A stretch of 64,000 bases of DNA from assembly GCF_900013425.1 (NCBI RefSeq), contig NZ_FBXK01000005.1:310001-374000 (forward strand). Direction: 5' to 3'. Position numbers and translations under genes: made by a program. The stretch is from Sphingobium sp. Z007. Its GTDB lineage: Bacteria > Pseudomonadota > Alphaproteobacteria > Sphingomonadales > Sphingomonadaceae. The notes beneath the pieces are model-generated. The model was given only the letters and a program-made list of their open reading frames with translations, had not been told where the DNA came from and ran no database searches. Shown here one piece after another: positions 28,800 through 36,066 of the stretch (its first letter is position 1; every line of letters begins with the position of its first letter).

Positions 28800-29279
28800 A
28801 TGAAGGCGCTGATGAAGACCACCAAGCCGGCGACCCCGGCAACGGTCGAAAAGAAGTGGATCCTGATCGACGCCGAAGGCGCCGTCGTGGGCCGTCTCGC
28901 ATCGACCGTCGCGAATATCCTGCGTGGCAAGCACAAGACCAGCTTCACGCCCCATGTCGATTGTGGTGACAATGTCATCATCATCAACGCGGGCAAGGTC
29001 AAGTTCACCGGCAAGAAGCTGACGGACAAGGTCTATTACAAGCACACCGGCTATGCCGGCGGCATCAAGGAAACCACGCCCGCCAAGATCCTGGAAGGCC
29101 GTTTCCCCGAGCGCGTGCTGGAAAAGGCGATCGAGCGCATGATCCCCCGTGGCCCGCTGGGTCGCCAGCAGATGCGCAACCTGCGCGTCTTCGCCGGTGC
29201 CGAGCATCCGCATGAAGCCCAGAACCCCGAAGTGCTCGATTTCGCGTCGCGCAACCGCAAGAACAAGGTGGGTGCATAA
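28800..29279 (+). CDS. rplM: Ribosomal protein L13 (uL13)
   Basis: 159 residues. An early 50S-assembly protein. The alphaproteobacterial form begins [20 protein letters not shown]; the core then reads [39 protein letters not shown] and [20 protein letters not shown], all diagnostic. It is the first gene of the usual two-gene operon with rpsI, whose start codon overlaps its stop by one base. The ATG at 28800 has a CTGGAG site (28782-28787) upstream. Confidence 0.98.
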   Translation: MKALMKTTKPATPATVEKKWILIDAEGAVVGRLASTVANILRGKHKTSFTPHVDCGDNVIIINAGKVKFTGKKLTDKVYYKHTGYAGGIKETTPAKILEGRFPERVLEKAIERMIPRGPLGRQQMRNLRVFAGAEHPHEAQNPEVLDFASRNRKNKVGA

Positions 29280-29845
29280 TGTCCGATAACCGCCAGTCCC
29301 TGTCCGACCTCGCGCAGATCGCGGCCGACGCCGCCGCCGCGCCGGTTGCTCCTGCCGCCGCCGCTGCGCCTGCTGCCGCGGTTGAAGGTGAAGAAACCGC
29401 CGCGCCCGTCGCGCCGCCGGTTTCGACCATGCCACTGCGCGAACAGGAAATCGACGCCCAGGGCCGCGCCTATGCGACCGGTCGTCGTAAGGATGCCGTC
29501 GCCCGCGTGTGGGTGAAGCCCGGCTCCGGCAAGATCACGGTCAATGGCCGCGACCAGGAAGTCTATTTCGCGCGTCCGACCCTGCGTCTGGTCATCAACC
29601 AGCCGTTCGGCGTCACCGACCGCAACGGTCAGTATGACGTGATCGCCACCGTCAAGGGCGGCGGTCTGTCCGGTCAGGCCGGCGCGGTCAAGCATGGCAT
29701 CGCCCAGGCGCTGACCAAGTACGAACCGGCGCTGCGCAGTGCGGTCAAGGCCGAAGGCTTCCTGACCCGCGACAGCCGCGTCGTCGAGCGTAAGAAGTAC
29801 GGCAAGGCGAAGGCGCGCAAGAGCTTCCAGTTCTCGAAGCGCTAA
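29279..29845 (+). CDS. rpsI: Ribosomal protein S9 (uS9) with N-terminal extension
   Basis: 188 residues. The 130-residue S9 core starts at about residue 60 ([21 protein letters not shown]) and ends with the invariant tail [11 protein letters not shown], which reaches the ribosomal P site. The first 58 residues are Ala/Pro-rich and probably disordered ([20 protein letters not shown]). Such a tail is absent from E. coli S9, although N-terminal extensions occur in several alphaproteobacteria. It overlaps the rplM stop codon by one base and is followed by a strong terminator. Confidence 0.97.
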   Translation: MSDNRQSLSDLAQIAADAAAAPVAPAAAAAPAAAVEGEETAAPVAPPVSTMPLREQEIDAQGRAYATGRRKDAVARVWVKPGSGKITVNGRDQEVYFARPTLRLVINQPFGVTDRNGQYDVIATVKGGGLSGQAGAVKHGIAQALTKYEPALRSAVKAEGFLTRDSRVVERKKYGKAKARKSFQFSKR

Positions 29846-29869
29846 GTTTTCCGCATTGCAAACAGGAAA

Positions 29870-29895
29870 GGGGCCGGATTTCCGGTCCCTTTTTT
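29870..29895 (+). terminator. Rho-independent terminator after rpsI
   Basis: GGGGCCGG at 29870-29877, loop ATTT, CCGGTCCC at 29882-29889, then six T residues. An eight-pair stem with one G-T pair. Confidence 0.9.
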
Positions 29896-29936
29896 GTTGT
29901 CTGTGATGTTGGGAGGTTTGTTATCCGAACATCGCA

Positions 29937-30016
29937 AGTTCCCCGGCGCAGGCCGGGGTCTGGGGCTTCGGGCACAGCGTTTGCAACTCGTGGCCCCCGG
30001 CCTGCGCCGGGGAACT
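29937..30016. repeat. Perfect 22-bp inverted repeat, REP-like
   Basis: The 22 bases at 29937-29958 (core CCCCGGCGCAGGCCGGGG) recur as an exact reverse complement at 29995-30016. They sit between rpsI's terminator and the convergent lipid kinase gene. Confidence 0.85.
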
Positions 30017-30035
30017 ATGAAGGAATGCGTGGCCG

Positions 30036-30932
30036 TTAGCTGTCCCCTGGCACCGCTACCTCGACGGCGCCGGGCGCGACCTTCACCGTTACAGGGGTGC
30101 TGGCCAGCACTTCGCCGTCGATGGAAATCTTCTGGCGCGGCTTGGTTTCGATCCTGAACGACTTTCCATGAAATTCTTCGGTATGCGAATCGCGATCGCG
30201 CAGCTTGAAGAATTTGGCGTACCAGTCCCAGGCGAGCCGCGGCTTGCTGCGTCCGACCACCGCCTGGATCACGATTTCGCCGGTGTCGACATCGGCATGG
30301 TCCGACAGTTCCACCCCGCCATGATAGGGGCCGTTGAGGATGCGAACCTCGGTCGACCACATGCGGCGCTGATGTTCGCCATCGTCGATCGTCAGGCGGA
30401 AGGCGCGGAAACCGACGGAGCATTTGACCGCCCACATCAGATAACCGATCCGGCCGAGATAGCGTTTGAGTTTGTGCGGCACCGTCTGGCCGATCTGCGG
30501 AGACAGGCCGAGCGCGGCGGCGTTGACGAAATAATCGCGCTCAACCATGCCCAGATCGACGCGGCGGCGCTTGCCGGTGGCGATCGCCTGCACCGCACCG
30601 TCCAGGTCAAGCGGCAGGCCGAGCGTGCGCGCAAAGCTGTTGGCGGTGCCCAATGGCAGCACGCCGAACACGCAATCCTTGCCCACCAATTCGTCCACCG
30701 TGCCGGACATCGACCCGTCGCCGCCGCCCACGATCACCATCGGCGCGCCCCTTGCGATGGCGTCGGCAACAGTTGTCGCCATCTTTTCGGGGTCTTCGAC
30801 GGCATGGGCGGCGATCAGGTGTATGCCCGCCGCCTCCAGCTTTTCCTTTGCCTGCGCGAAATTATCCTGCCCGCGTCGGCTATGGGCGTTGACCACCAGG
30901 ACGGCGTCTTTGGGGAGGGGTTTCGTTTCCAT
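30036..30932 (-). CDS. Diacylglycerol-kinase-family lipid kinase
   Basis: 298 residues from the ATG at 30932 (GGAG upstream). Members such as YegS and BmrU phosphorylate lipids including diacylglycerol, phosphatidylglycerol or sphingoid bases. Visible are the N-terminal AVLVVNAHSRRGQD, the nucleotide motif VIVGGGDGSMSGTV (about residues 62-75), LGTANSFARTLGLP, and a C-terminal strand-rich domain with ISIDGEVLAS. Sphingomonads make sphingolipids, so a sphingoid-base kinase role is possible but unproven. It is divergent from the metallophosphoesterase gene, 82 bp apart. Confidence 0.85.
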   Translation of the reverse strand: METKPLPKDAVLVVNAHSRRGQDNFAQAKEKLEAAGIHLIAAHAVEDPEKMATTVADAIARGAPMVIVGGGDGSMSGTVDELVGKDCVFGVLPLGTANSFARTLGLPLDLDGAVQAIATGKRRRVDLGMVERDYFVNAAALGLSPQIGQTVPHKLKRYLGRIGYLMWAVKCSVGFRAFRLTIDDGEHQRRMWSTEVRILNGPYHGGVELSDHADVDTGEIVIQAVVGRSKPRLAWDWYAKFFKLRDRDSHTEEFHGKSFRIETKPRQKISIDGEVLASTPVTVKVAPGAVEVAVPGDS

Positions 30933-31014
30933 GCCGCAATAACTCCGCCAAATCGATTTCGGGTGCATCGGAAATCGCCAGGGAAACGATAGGCCATGGG
31001 TTCGTTACGATAAC

Positions 31015-31902
31015 ATGGCCCGCATCGCACATCTGTCCGACATTCATTTCGGCGCAAACGATCAGAAGATCGTTGACGCTGCCACCGCCTGGCTGGAGGA
31101 GCAGAGACCCGACCTGGTCGTCATCAGCGGCGACTTTACGCAAAGGGCGCGGGTGGAGCAGTTCAAGCAGGCAGCGGCCTGGCTGGGCCGCCTACAGGGC
31201 GCGGGGCTGAAGACCCTGGTTGTTCCCGGCAATCATGACGTCCCGCTTTATGACGTCGTGCGACGCTTCACCCGGCCGCTGGCGCGATACAAACGCTATA
31301 TCAGCCGCGATCTCTGTCCCTTTTTTGAGGATGACGAGGTTGCGATATTAGGCATCAACACCGCCCGATCACTGACGATCAAAGATGGGCGGATCAACCA
31401 TGACCAGATGGACATGTTACGCGAACGCTTCGCCGGGATCGCGCCGGACAAGACCCGCATCCTCGTCACCCATCATCCGCTCTTTTCCATGCCGATCGGT
31501 CGGGGTGGGGAATTGAGCGAGGCGGTGGGGCAGCATGACGACGCGATCAAGGCGGCGTGCGAGGCCGGCGTGCATCTGGCGCTGGCCGGCCATTTTCATC
31601 GCACCTATGCCGAGTCCGCGCGCAAGATGGTGGAGCATAGCGGCGGCGCGCTGGTGATCCAGGCCGGCACCGCGACCTCCACCCGGTTGCGCAACGCTGA
31701 ACCGCAGAGCTTCAACTGGCTGCATGTGCGGCGGAACAACGAGATGGAATTGCAGGTGATCGTCTGGGACGGTGCTGCCTTCCGGCGCGCAAGCCATGTC
31801 GAATATCGGCACGACGGCGACACATGGGCGTCGCGGGACATGGCGGACGCGCCGGTTGTGGGTGAGGTGGCTGTGCGACAGGGGTTGGGGTTAGAAAGTT
31901 GA
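31015..31902 (+). CDS. Calcineurin-like metallophosphoesterase
   Basis: 295 residues. All the metal-binding motifs are in place in order: RIAHLSDIHFG (residues 3-13), VVISGDFTQ, VVPGNHD, THHPLF and ALAGHFHRT. This is the CpdA-like branch with two catalytic metals, whose members hydrolyse cyclic nucleotides or other phosphodiesters in the cytoplasm. No signal peptide is present. The substrate cannot be set from sequence. It is divergent from the lipid kinase and tail-to-tail with the AT-rich gene that follows. Confidence 0.9.
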   Translation: MARIAHLSDIHFGANDQKIVDAATAWLEEQRPDLVVISGDFTQRARVEQFKQAAAWLGRLQGAGLKTLVVPGNHDVPLYDVVRRFTRPLARYKRYISRDLCPFFEDDEVAILGINTARSLTIKDGRINHDQMDMLRERFAGIAPDKTRILVTHHPLFSMPIGRGGELSEAVGQHDDAIKAACEAGVHLALAGHFHRTYAESARKMVEHSGGALVIQAGTATSTRLRNAEPQSFNWLHVRRNNEMELQVIVWDGAAFRRASHVEYRHDGDTWASRDMADAPVVGEVAVRQGLGLES

Positions 31903-31925
31903 TCAGGATTATTGTATAGATCTTT

Positions 31926-32531
31926 TTAGCGCTGCCTATCGATCCTTTGCACAGCTTGATCAGAGCAGTATCCTAAGGCTCCCACTTCGAAACTCAACTT
32001 TTCCTGCATGACGTTTAGAACTGCCTCGGTGAGATTATCGGTACTTAAAATCCTTTCTTCAGCCAATCTATCTTTCTCGGATAATTTAAGGTGTAGTTCT
32101 ACCCGCTGAAGATCACTGAATAGTTCTGGATTTTTCAGCGCAAAATTCAAACGCTCTTTGGCATAGATGATTATACCAAACCCTGAATGGATATTGCTTA
32201 GAGCGTCAAGATAATGCCCTCTCTTACCCTCGATGTTAAGCCCCTCAGGTAGCCCGTCTCCCACCAAGACATTCGCTCCCATCGTTATTCTCGAAAGGGC
32301 GCTTCGCAAAAGTCGCAACTCATCATTGCGCTCCATCTTGCGGCGATAATGTTCAACGAAAATGGCACCTCCAATCGCTAAAATGGTACCGAGCAACGCA
32401 CCGGCAAATCCGAGCCAATCTCCCGCGTTAGCTCCTGACGACCAAGCGTGCATCACAAGATATGCCGCTACGACCATCAAGCCAGATAACCCGCCGATGA
32501 GAAAAGATTCGATGCGTTCTTTGTGAGACAT
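31926..32531 (-). CDS. Hypothetical membrane-anchored protein, AT-rich
   Basis: 201 residues. Two membrane spans near the N-terminus (about 9-30, LIGGLSGLMVVAAYLVMHAW, and 38-58) are followed by a charged cytoplasmic domain of about 140 residues rich in helices (HYRRKMERNDELRLLRSALS, LQRVELHLKLSEKDRLAEE). No family is recognised. Its base composition is plainly poorer in GC than the surrounding genes, and AT-ending codons such as TTA, ATA and AAA are frequent, as expected for recently acquired DNA. No mobile-element remnant is seen beside it. It ends 6 bp from the methyltransferase gene's stop side. Confidence 0.7.
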   Translation of the reverse strand: MSHKERIESFLIGGLSGLMVVAAYLVMHAWSSGANAGDWLGFAGALLGTILAIGGAIFVEHYRRKMERNDELRLLRSALSRITMGANVLVGDGLPEGLNIEGKRGHYLDALSNIHSGFGIIIYAKERLNFALKNPELFSDLQRVELHLKLSEKDRLAEERILSTDNLTEAVLNVMQEKLSFEVGALGYCSDQAVQRIDRQR

Positions 32532-32537
32532 AGAACC

Positions 32538-33386
32538 TTACTTCCCCTTGAGTGCGGCGGCCAGCGATACGGTCGCGCTGCCGCGCCGGGCCGGTCCCGC
32601 CTGGCTGGGGTCGGGTTTCCAGCCGGACAGATAGACGAGCGCGATCTGTTCCGCGGTGCGCCCGTCCGGGTCCGCAGCATCGGCGAAGTGGCGCGCGGCG
32701 CGCATTAGCACGGCGCGCGTCAGGGCCGGTGCACGCATGTCCAATGCATTGCCTGCGCCCATAAAGCGCAGGTCGTGCATCAGGCGCACAATGTCGCCGT
32801 AGCGGATGGTCAGCGTCTCCCCGTCTGCGACCGGCATGGCGAATCCGGCGCGGCTGAGCAGATCACCGGCCGATCGCACATCGACCTGCGGATGGACATG
32901 CTGGCCGGGCCGGTCGCCCTCGGCGGCCAGCAGCGCGGATTTGAGGCGGGGCAGGCTGCCCGCGCCCGCAAAGGCCGCGAGCATCAATCCGTCGGGGCGC
33001 AGCACGCGCCGCATCAGGATCAGCGCGCCGGGCAGGTCGTTGACGCTATCGAGCGTGCCGCAGGCGACCACGAGGTCGAAACTGTCGTCGGCGAAGGGCA
33101 GGGCGTCCTCGTCCGCCTGCACGCCGCCCGCCGCTTTGGCCGCAAGGAAGCCGGGATCGGCGCAGGCGACACGCTTGCCCATCGCCTCCAGCGCCGCCTT
33201 CGCGCTGCCATCGGGGCAACCGATCACCAAGGCTTCGGGCAGGTCGCGCTGCACGTCTGTCAGCCGGTCGAGCAATTCGTCCAGCATCGCGCGATAAAGG
33301 AAATCATGATCGGCGAAAGCAGGCAGCATCCGGTCGCGCTGGCGCGCGCGGCGCGCGCGGTCGAAAATGTCGGGGCGGGATTCCAT
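32538..33386 (-). CDS. SAM-dependent methyltransferase-fold protein (NDUFAF5/BioC-like)
   Basis: 282 residues from the ATG at 33386. The N-terminus SRPDIFDRARRARQRDR is the signature of the NDUFAF5-like group; human NDUFAF5 hydroxylates an arginine of complex I subunit NDUFS7. The methyltransferase fold follows: DLPEALVIGCPDG as motif I, VACADPG, DALPFADDSFDLVVACGTLD and VLRPDGLMLAAFAG. Whether the bacterial protein works on complex I, on ComF neighbours or on a small molecule is unknown. It is divergent from comF (41 bp apart). Confidence 0.85.
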   Translation of the reverse strand: MESRPDIFDRARRARQRDRMLPAFADHDFLYRAMLDELLDRLTDVQRDLPEALVIGCPDGSAKAALEAMGKRVACADPGFLAAKAAGGVQADEDALPFADDSFDLVVACGTLDSVNDLPGALILMRRVLRPDGLMLAAFAGAGSLPRLKSALLAAEGDRPGQHVHPQVDVRSAGDLLSRAGFAMPVADGETLTIRYGDIVRLMHDLRFMGAGNALDMRAPALTRAVLMRAARHFADAADPDGRTAEQIALVYLSGWKPDPSQAGPARRGSATVSLAAALKGK

Positions 33387-33427
33387 GGCAGGCCTTGTGC
33401 ATCGGGCGCGAAGTGCGGACAAGGCAG

Positions 33428-34168
33428 ATGATGTCGCTCCTCCCGCTTCTCAAGGGCGTTTTGCAGCCTGCGATCGATTATGCGCTGCCGCCGCGATGCC
33501 CCGGTTGCGGCGCGATCGTGGGGGAGGATTTCGCCTTCTGCCTGTCCTGCTGGAGCGGGATGGAACTGCTGGGCGAACCTTGCTGCGCCCGATGCGGTGC
33601 GCCTTTCCCGCATGACATGGGCGCGGGCGCGCAATGCGGCGCGTGCATGGCCAACCCGCCGCCTTGGGACAGCGCACGCGCGGTGTTGGCCTATGGTGAT
33701 GTGGCTAAGACGGTGGCGCTGCGGCTCAAATATGGACGGCGCATCGGCCTCGCGCGCCTGATCGCGCGGCAGATGATGCGCCATGTGGGGAGCGTAGAGG
33801 CGCTGATCGTGCCGGTGCCGCTGCATCGCTGGCGGCTGTGGCATCGCGGGTTCAATCAGTCGGCGCTGATCGCGGATCATCTGGGGCGGCTGACCGGCTG
33901 GCCGGTGGATAAGATGGCGTTGCGCCGGATCAAGCGGACCGCGCCGCTACGGGGGATGAATCCGGCCCAGCGGGCTAAGGCGGTACGCGGGGCGTTTGCG
34001 CTGGCGGATGCGCCTGCGATCAGGGGGCGGCGCGTGCTGCTGATCGACGATGTCCATACCAGCGGGGCGACCGCCGCGGCCTGCGCGCGGGTGCTCAAAC
34101 GCGGCGGGGCGGGTGAGGTGCGGCTGCTCTGCTGGGCGCGGGTGTTGCCGGATGCCGATGTCGAATGA
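33428..34168 (+). CDS. comF: ComF-family phosphoribosyltransferase-like protein
   Basis: 246 residues. The N-terminal part holds four Cys pairs likely to bind zinc (PPRCPGCGAIV, CLSCW, CCARCGAPF and CGAC). The C-terminal half is a PRTase fold with the PRPP loop VLLIDDVHTSGATAAAC. ComF proteins support natural DNA uptake in transformable bacteria and occur widely elsewhere with uncertain roles. Two tandem ATG codons at 33428 and 33431 follow AAGG; I use the first. It heads a short plus-strand run with grxC, a nitrilase-family gene and a DUF1178 gene. Confidence 0.92.
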   Translation: MMSLLPLLKGVLQPAIDYALPPRCPGCGAIVGEDFAFCLSCWSGMELLGEPCCARCGAPFPHDMGAGAQCGACMANPPPWDSARAVLAYGDVAKTVALRLKYGRRIGLARLIARQMMRHVGSVEALIVPVPLHRWRLWHRGFNQSALIADHLGRLTGWPVDKMALRRIKRTAPLRGMNPAQRAKAVRGAFALADAPAIRGRRVLLIDDVHTSGATAAACARVLKRGGAGEVRLLCWARVLPDADVE

Positions 34169-34231
34169 GGCGCAGCGATTGACAAAGCGGCGCGTTCTCC
34201 CAATTTCATAGGAAAGGAGCTTCTCATCATC

Positions 34232-34489
34232 ATGGCGAAAGTCGAAATCTATACCAAGGCCTGGTGCGGCTATTGCGCCCGCGCAAAGGCGCTGCTGACC
34301 GACAAGGGCGTCGCGTTCGAGGAATATGACATTACGATGGGCGGCCCCAAGCGCGACGAGATGCTGGAGCGCGCGCCCGGCCGGTCCACCGTGCCGCAAA
34401 TCTTCATCGACGGGCAGCATGTCGGCGGTAGCGACGATCTTGGCGCGCTGAACCGCGACGGCAAGCTGGACGCATTGCTGGGCCTGTGA
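34232..34489 (+). CDS. grxC: Glutaredoxin 3
   Basis: 85 residues, normal GrxC size. It is a glutathione-dependent thiol-disulfide oxidoreductase of the cytoplasm. The dithiol active site is C12-G-Y-C15 (KAWCGYCARAK), with the cis-Pro element RSTVPQIFIDG and the glutathione-binding GGSDDL. It has AGGAG upstream. The next gene's GTG start overlaps its stop codon, so the two are translated together. Confidence 0.96.
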   Translation: MAKVEIYTKAWCGYCARAKALLTDKGVAFEEYDITMGGPKRDEMLERAPGRSTVPQIFIDGQHVGGSDDLGALNRDGKLDALLGL

Positions 34490-35328
34490 GCGACAATATG
34501 CGCGCCGCGCTGTTCCAGATGACCAGCGGGATCGATCCCGCCGCCAACGCCGCCGCCGTCGTGGACATGGTGAAGCGGGCCAAGGGTGAGGGTGCGGACA
34601 TGTTGTTCACGCCCGAAATGGCCGGATATCTGGACCGCGACCGCCAACGCGCCGCGGATACGCTGCGCAGCGAGGCGGAGGATGTCGTGCTGGCCGCCGT
34701 GCGCGAGGCCGCAGCGCGTGAGGGGTTATGGGTGCATATCGGGTCGCTGCCGCTCAAGGGCGAGCGGGCCGACGGGCGCTGGGCCAATCGCAGCTTCCTG
34801 ATCGACGACAGCGGCGATATCCGGGCGCGCTACGACAAGATCCATCTGTTCGACGTGGACCTCGCCACCGGCGAAAGCTGGCGGGAATCGTCTGTCTATG
34901 GGCCGGGCGAGCAGGTGGTGGCGGCCGATACGCCCTGGGGCCGGATGGGCTTCTCCATCTGCTACGACATGCGCTTTCCCGATCTCTATCGCGCGCTGAC
35001 CAATGCGGGGGCGACGATCCTGCTCGCGCCCGCCGCCTTCACCGTGCCGACGGGCCAAGCGCACTGGCATGTGCTGCTGCGCGCGCGGGCGATCGAGGCG
35101 GGCTGCTATGTCATCGCGACCGCGCAGGTGGGGACGCATGAAGACGGGCGAACCACCTATGGCCACAGCGTGGTGATCGATCCTTGGGGCGAGGTATTGC
35201 TCGACATGAGCGACACGGCCGGGCTGGGGCTTGCGAACCTTGACCTGACGCGCATAGGGGATGTGCGCGGCCGCGTGCCCGCGCTCGCCAACCGCCGTGC
35301 TATACCGAAGGATGTAACAATTTCGTGA
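34486..35328 (+). CDS. Carbon-nitrogen hydrolase (nitrilase superfamily, Nit2-like)
   Basis: 280 residues. The catalytic triad is seen: Glu in LFTPEMAGYL (about residue 43), Lys in RYDKIHLFD (about residue 117), and Cys in FSICYDMRFPDLY (about residue 158). DTPWGRMGFSICYD and the C-terminal VIDPWGEVL are typical. Close relatives are omega-amidases or deaminated-glutathione amidases; coupling to grxC (GTG start inside the grxC stop) makes the deaminated-glutathione role attractive. The downstream DUF1178 gene overlaps it by 4 bp. Confidence 0.9.
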   Translation: MSDNMRAALFQMTSGIDPAANAAAVVDMVKRAKGEGADMLFTPEMAGYLDRDRQRAADTLRSEAEDVVLAAVREAAAREGLWVHIGSLPLKGERADGRWANRSFLIDDSGDIRARYDKIHLFDVDLATGESWRESSVYGPGEQVVAADTPWGRMGFSICYDMRFPDLYRALTNAGATILLAPAAFTVPTGQAHWHVLLRARAIEAGCYVIATAQVGTHEDGRTTYGHSVVIDPWGEVLLDMSDTAGLGLANLDLTRIGDVRGRVPALANRRAIPKDVTIS

Positions 35329-35795
35329 TCGTGTTCGATCTCAAATGCGCTGGCCAGGGCCATGTGTTCGAAGCCTGGTTCGGGTCCAGCGCCGATTATG
35401 AGGATCAGAAGGCGCGGGGCCTGCTGGCCTGTCCGCTATGCGGCGATGGTGATGTGACCAAGGCGGTGATGGCGCCGGCCGTGGGCGCGAAGGGCAACAG
35501 CCGCGCGGTCGCAGTGCGGGAAGAGGCCACGGCGCCTGCGATGAGCGGCGCGGACCAGGCAAAGATGAAAGCGCTGGTTGAGGCGTTGGCTACAGCGCAG
35601 AGCAAGGCGCTGGAAGACAGTATCTGGGTCGGCCGCGGTTTCGCCGAGCAGGCGCGCGCCATGCACTATGGCGAAAAGGACCGCGCCAGCATCCATGGCG
35701 AGGTCGCTCCGGCGGAGGCCAAGGCGCTGATCGCCGAGGGCGTGGAGGTCGCGCCGCTGCCGTTCCCTGTGATCCCGCCACAGGCCAAGAATTAA
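35325..35795 (+). CDS. DUF1178 family protein
   Basis: 156 residues, starting with GTG inside the end of the nitrilase-family gene. The N-terminus MIVFDLKCAGQGHVFEAWFGSS and the CxxC pair in LLACPLCGDGDV (about residues 37-40) define DUF1178, which resembles zinc-ribbon regulatory-protein families. The C-terminus EDSIWVGRGFAEQARAMHYGE is also conserved. Function is unknown. It is the last gene of the grxC run and ends 50 bp before the disrupted tRNA-Arg. Confidence 0.88.
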   Translation: MIVFDLKCAGQGHVFEAWFGSSADYEDQKARGLLACPLCGDGDVTKAVMAPAVGAKGNSRAVAVREEATAPAMSGADQAKMKALVEALATAQSKALEDSIWVGRGFAEQARAMHYGEKDRASIHGEVAPAEAKALIAEGVEVAPLPFPVIPPQAKN

Positions 35796-35844
35796 ACGTC
35801 GAAGAATTGACCAGGCGCGCCGCGCGCAATAGAGCCGTCGCCGG

Positions 35845-35886
35845 GCACCCGTAGCTCAGCAGGATAGAGCATTAGATTCCTAATCT
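35845..35886 (+). pseudogene. 5' half of a disrupted tRNA-Arg (CCT) gene
   Basis: GCACCCG (35845-35851), a D arm with GGATA, and the anticodon arm TTAGA-TTCCTAA-TCT are present with anticodon CCT at 35879-35881, after which tRNA sequence stops. No T arm or matching acceptor 3' strand follows. The missing half, with the matching CGGGTGC acceptor strand, lies at 41063-41107 across the inserted element. Joining the two halves at TTCCTAATCT rebuilds a perfect tRNA-Arg. Confidence 0.88.
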
Positions 35887-35891
35887 GATGC

Positions 35892-36008
35892 GGTGCCAAA
35901 TTCGCTGATACCATCCGATACCAAATGTGACCAATAAAATGGCTGATTTCCGTCATTCTATAGAGGTTGTCCGGTCTGGCAATGGTATCAGCGAGTCTCC
36001 CCGGCACC
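35892..36008. repeat. Nested inverted repeat inside the left end of the element
   Basis: TCGCTGATACCA at 35902-35913 is the exact reverse complement of TGGTATCAGCGA at 35983-35994. Outside these, GGTGCC (35892-35897) mirrors GGCACC (36003-36008). The arrangement lies between the left crossover site and the integrase promoter, where core-flanking or regulatory protein sites would be expected. Confidence 0.65.
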
Positions 36009-36026
36009 CCCGCAGTATGGACCTCT

Positions 36027-36046
36027 GACTACTTGTGGACTACTTG
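36027..36046. repeat. Left pair of GACTACTTG repeats (candidate integrase arm sites)
   Basis: GACTACTTG at 36027-36035 and 36038-36046, in direct orientation. The same pair in the same orientation is found near the right end of the element at 40970-40990. Four copies of a 9-mer placed at the two ends suit arm-type integrase binding. Confidence 0.6.
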
Positions 36047-36066
36047 GCCTGCGAAGGGACACAGCT

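Noticed and set aside
35845..35930. The left tRNA-Arg fragment as a complete tRNA rebuilt by element sequence
   Set aside because: After the anticodon arm there is no T loop of the TTCGAAT type and no strand able to pair with GCACCCG; both are found only at 41.1 kb.
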